The notes below the pieces were generated by a model. It was given only the letters and a program-made list of their open reading frames with translations. It was not told the origin of the DNA and made no database searches. 64,000 bases of DNA from CAYSRC01 sp964446385 (GTDB lineage: Bacteria; Bacillota; Clostridia; Oscillospirales; Ruminococcaceae): assembly GCA_964446385.1 (NCBI GenBank), contig CAYUOH010000011.1, positions 16,965 to 80,964 of the forward strand. The letters run 5' to 3'. This document shows positions 61,885 through 64,000 of this stretch, in pieces. The translations under genes were made by a program, and so were the position numbers. Each line of letters opens with the position of its first letter. The stretch's first letter is position 1.

Positions 61885-63069
61885 TCAGAACATTGTTACG
61901 AAGACGACTTCGCCATCAGTTATTTGCAGGATAGCGCAGGATTTGATGGGGTTGTTGTCCGCATCAAATACATAGTGCGAAGTAAGGCAGTCCATATCGG
62001 TTTCTGGCAGAACAGCCATCATGCCAGCGGCAGTAATCTCGTCGGCACGGCCTGCAGCGTTAACAACGATCTGAGCGGCATCATAGGCAAGGAAGCTGAA
62101 ACTGAGGGGATCAACGCTGTATGCCTCAACATATTTCTCGCTGAACTCGGCAGCAGCATCGCTTGCGCCTGCATCATAGTGATCGGAATAAACAAAGCCC
62201 TCGAGAACGGATTTGTCCTCGACCATATTAAGAACGCCGGAATAACCGTCGCCACCGAGGAAAGGAGCCTCAATGCCCTGGGCCTTGGCCTGCTGTGCAA
62301 TCAGAGCTACTGTCTCATAATAGTCGGGAATATAGATAGCGTCAAAGGAAAGGGTGCTGAGGTTAGTCAGCTGTGCCTTGAAATCGGTGTCGCCATCGGC
62401 GTAAGCTTCTTCGGCAACTATTTCAAGACCATTTTCGGCAGCAGCGTTTTTGAACGCGAGGGCAAGGCCGGTGCTGTAGGTGGAGCCGTTGTTGGTGATA
62501 ACGGCGACCTTGCTGAAACCGAGCTTCTCTTTGGCGTAGTCGGCAATCTTCCCACCCTGGAAACTGTCCTTGAAGCAGGTACGGAACAGAGCGTCTCCGA
62601 GATCGCTCAGATCATCTCCTGTAGCGGAAGCAGTGATGAGGGGCAAACCGTCTTCACCAGCTAGAGGAGCAACAGCCTGGGTTTCACCGGTAAGAACCGG
62701 TCCTACGATAACGGAAACACCCTTATCGTACAGTGTGTTGTAGCAATTAATGGCAACAGCTGGATCACCTGTGCTGTCCATAGGGATGAATTCTACCGTG
62801 ACTCCGTCAATGCCGCCCTGGGCGTTTACTTCATCAAAATAGAGCTGTGCGCCGTTCTGAACGGCTGTACCGTACTGTGCAGTAGCGCCGGTAAGAGGTC
62901 CGATAAATCCGACCTTGATAACCTTGGTCTCGTCCTTGGTATCATCGGCTTTTGCAGAATCATCGGTTGCAGCGGGGGCTGCAGGAGCGGGTGTTTCTTT
63001 CTTGCCGCAGGCTGCGAACAGAGCGACAATCATTACAACCGTCAAAAGAATAGCAAAAAAGCGTTTCAT
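61885..63069 (-). CDS. livJ: branched-chain amino acid-binding lipoprotein
   Basis: Solute-binding protein of the importer, 394 residues. The signal peptide ends at a lipobox, FAACGKK, with lipidated C21. A Pro/Ala/Asp-rich linker (about 25-48) precedes the type I periplasmic-binding fold, which starts KVGFIGPLTGATAQYGTAVQ (about 52-71). GDPAVAINCYNTLYDKGVSV and VSVIVGPVLTGETQAVAPLA follow, the latter forming part of the ligand pocket. Specificity for Leu/Ile/Val is inferred from the operon and the leader peptide. A GGAGG site lies upstream of the start. An attenuator lies directly upstream. Confidence 0.93.
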   Translation of the reverse strand: MKRFFAILLTVVMIVALFAACGKKETPAPAAPAATDDSAKADDTKDETKVIKVGFIGPLTGATAQYGTAVQNGAQLYFDEVNAQGGIDGVTVEFIPMDSTGDPAVAINCYNTLYDKGVSVIVGPVLTGETQAVAPLAGEDGLPLITASATGDDLSDLGDALFRTCFKDSFQGGKIADYAKEKLGFSKVAVITNNGSTYSTGLALAFKNAAAENGLEIVAEEAYADGDTDFKAQLTNLSTLSFDAIYIPDYYETVALIAQQAKAQGIEAPFLGGDGYSGVLNMVEDKSVLEGFVYSDHYDAGASDAAAEFSEKYVEAYSVDPLSFSFLAYDAAQIVVNAAGRADEITAAGMMAVLPETDMDCLTSHYVFDADNNPIKSCAILQITDGEVVFVTMF

Positions 63070-63099
63070 TCTTCGATTCCTCCAGAATCTTTTTTATAT

Positions 63100-63134
63100 A
63101 AAAAAGACGGACCTCCGGCGCTTAGCCGTGGTCC
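63100..63134 (-). terminator. attenuator terminator upstream of livJ
   Basis: On the minus strand GGACC-ac-GGC-taagc-GCC-gga-GGTCC (63134 to 63109), then GTC and six T (63105-63100). It lies between the leader peptide stop and the livJ ribosome site, where it would stop transcription before livJ. The segment 63116-63121 (GCGCCG on the transcript) can instead pair with CGGCGC of the leader (63186-63191). Confidence 0.85.
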
Positions 63135-63174
63135 ATCTGATTTATCCTTTTATTTCAGGAAAACCAATGTACAC

Positions 63175-63279
63175 TCAGCATTCAGGCGCCGCAGAAGAAA
63201 CCCGGTCGATAATTATCAGTCCACGAAGGACTACGACTAGGCTGAGAACAATAATAATATCGGCAAGAATGCTGTTCAT
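63175..63279 (-). CDS. branched-chain amino acid leader peptide of the liv attenuator
   Basis: A 34-codon frame from ATG 63279 to TGA 63175, with GAAGGG about 10 bases upstream. Seven Ile, five Leu and five Val make half of the peptide, arranged in runs: ILADIIIVL (4-12), LVVVL (14-18) and LIII (21-24). After these come non-regulatory codons (RVSSAAPEC), including GCG GCG CCT, whose CGGCGC can pair with the terminator 3' arm 65-70 bases downstream. A small hairpin, AGTCC / GGACT (63232-63218), within codons 16-21 could act as a pause site. The expected logic is stalling on scarce Ile/Leu/Val charged tRNA, leading to antitermination and more importer. No family match is claimed; the reading rests on layout. 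Confidence 0.8.
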   Translation of the reverse strand: MNSILADIIIVLSLVVVLRGLIIIDRVSSAAPEC

Positions 63280-63420
63280 CTATGCGACACCCTTCTTAAT
63301 AATTGAAAGTATTATTGCACTATTATTCATTATTTACAATACTGTTTTATAAAATTGTATATATTTTACATAGAAGACACTAATATAGTGAATATTTTAC
63401 AGCACTTTAACGCATTAAAT

Positions 63421-63452
63421 AATAACGGGGGCCTCGAAAGGCCCCCGTTATT
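63421..63452 (-). terminator. terminator after nifJ
   Basis: Perfect 14-base stem AATAACGGGGGCCT / AGGCCCCCGTTATT with a CGAA loop, then a T-rich tail on the minus strand. It insulates nifJ from the liv leader. Confidence 0.9.
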
Positions 63453-63464
63453 TCATTTAACCAA

Positions 63465-64000
63465 TTAGTCCTGATAGAGGTTTATAAGCTTCTGCAGGTG
63501 CTCGTAACGGGCCTTTGCCGCAGCTTCGTTTCTCTCAAACAGCTCGGTGGCGCGATCCGGGAACTCGAGTGTCAGACGGCTGTAGCGGGCTTCGTTCATC
63601 AGGAATTCCTGATATCCGCCTGCGGGAGCCTTGCTGTCAAGGACAAACTTTTTGTCTTCGGCATCAGGGTTGAATCTGAACAGGTTCCAATAACCGCATT
63701 CAACAGCCTTCTTCATCTCTTTCTGGCAGTTGGTCATGCCGCCCTTGATGCTGTGCATCTCGCAGGGAGCGTAACCGATAATGAGGGAAGGTCCGTCGTA
63801 TGCTTCCGCCTCGGCGATTGCCTTGATTGTCTGGGCAGGGTTGGCACCCATGGCAACCTGAGCGACATAAACGTAGCCATATTGCATTGCGATCTCGGAC
63901 AGGCTCTTCTTGGCAACCTCTTTACCGGCGGCAGCGAACTGTGCAACCTGACCGATGTTGGAGGCCTTGGAAGCCTGACCGCCGGTGTTGGAGTAAACCT
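63465..64000 (-). CDS. nifJ: pyruvate:ferredoxin oxidoreductase (C-terminal part)
   Basis: Oxidises pyruvate to acetyl-CoA and CO2 while reducing ferredoxin; it is the likely source of ferredoxin for metabolism including NfnAB. Only the last ~178 residues are inside the window; the gene continues off the right edge. YSNTGGQASKASNIGQVAQF is the thiamine-diphosphate-domain signature. YGYVYVAQVAMGANPAQTIK and IGYAPCEMHSIKGGM follow, and the ending LQKLINLYQD is typical. The cysteine in APCEMHSIKGG corresponds to the distal cluster-coordinating Cys of single-chain PFOR. Confidence 0.95.
   Translation of the reverse strand, partial: VYSNTGGQASKASNIGQVAQFAAAGKEVAKKSLSEIAMQYGYVYVAQVAMGANPAQTIKAIAEAEAYDGPSLIIGYAPCEMHSIKGGMTNCQKEMKKAVECGYWNLFRFNPDAEDKKFVLDSKAPAGGYQEFLMNEARYSRLTLEFPDRATELFERNEAAAKARYEHLQKLINLYQD

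Noticed and set aside
61819..62664. 281-codon + strand frame over livJ
   Set aside because: livJ has signal peptide, lipobox and binding-protein motifs; this frame is a codon-bias shadow.
63070..63300. T-box riboswitch upstream of livJ
   Set aside because: No T-box core sequence or specifier loop is seen, and a translated Ile/Leu/Val leader explains the terminator better.
1..64000. CRISPR arrays, insertion sequences, rRNA genes
   Set aside because: No regularly spaced repeats, transposase-like frames or rRNA stretches were recognised in either strand.

Overview
The window looks like the chromosome of an anaerobic, probably endospore-forming member of the Clostridia. An Oscillospirales-like gut lineage is my best guess. 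The grounds are the spoVB-mazG-hup-rqcP-divIC neighbourhood, a bifurcating transhydrogenase (NfnAB), pyruvate:ferredoxin oxidoreductase, HemZ, a cdaA-cdaR pair, a bifunctional Rel with an RFKD motif, strong GGAGG ribosome sites, frequent TTG/GTG starts and a base composition near half GC. I see no insertion sequence, prophage, CRISPR array or rRNA. The window is cut at both ends: an ECF transporter S component on the left and the C-terminus of nifJ on the right.

Layout. (1) 1-6800: a divergent threonine/aspartate-family cluster. An ACT-domain regulator of the UPF0735/PheB type with thrC and thrB reads leftwards; hom, lysC and asd read rightwards. (2) 6800-14040: a nucleosidase, a type-B carboxylesterase, then a leftward accessory run of three GNAT proteins, a 5-formyl-THF cyclo-ligase/methyltransferase fusion and a DUF3788 protein. 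(3) 14040-17820: a PAS-GGEEF diguanylate cyclase, a tRNA-Leu/tRNA-Pro operon with clear promoter and terminator, a cold-shock protein and a ComM-type AAA protein. (4) 18000-27180: nfnAB, an exported Big2-NlpC/P60 protein, a predicted heavy-metal permease, an alpha/beta hydrolase, an ABC-F ATPase and a DUF1846 protein. (5) 27250-34740: DUF2975-HTH-DUF4173, a proline-iminopeptidase-like hydrolase coupled to a GPH transporter, DUF1858, trmK and rqcH. (6) 34780-50690: a long leftward housekeeping block with two runs: ispDF-cdaA-cdaR-FAD oxidoreductase-recJ-rel-MBL-hemZ, and spoVB-mazG-hup-rqcP-divIC-tyrS. (7) 50860-57930: a lipoprotein M14 peptidase, glyS coupled to an ATP-grasp gene, DUF5131, a second iminopeptidase-like hydrolase and a small P-loop kinase. 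(8) 58320-63300: a complete branched-chain amino acid ABC importer (livJHMGF, leftward), then nifJ.

The most striking signal is in front of livJ. A 34-codon open frame with its own Shine-Dalgarno is half Ile/Leu/Val codons and is followed 40 nt later by an intrinsic terminator. A GC-only segment at the end of the leader can pair with the terminator's 3' arm. This is the layout of ribosome-mediated transcription attenuation (ilvL/leuL style), here on a transporter operon in a Firmicute, where T-boxes and CodY would be the expected controls.

Other points worth attention are the cyclo-ligase/methyltransferase fusion with an internal ribosome site, the inverted repeat in the hom/thr divergent promoter region, the glyS-ATP-grasp coupling, and rqcH and rqcP (partners in ribosome quality control) lying about 2 kb apart.
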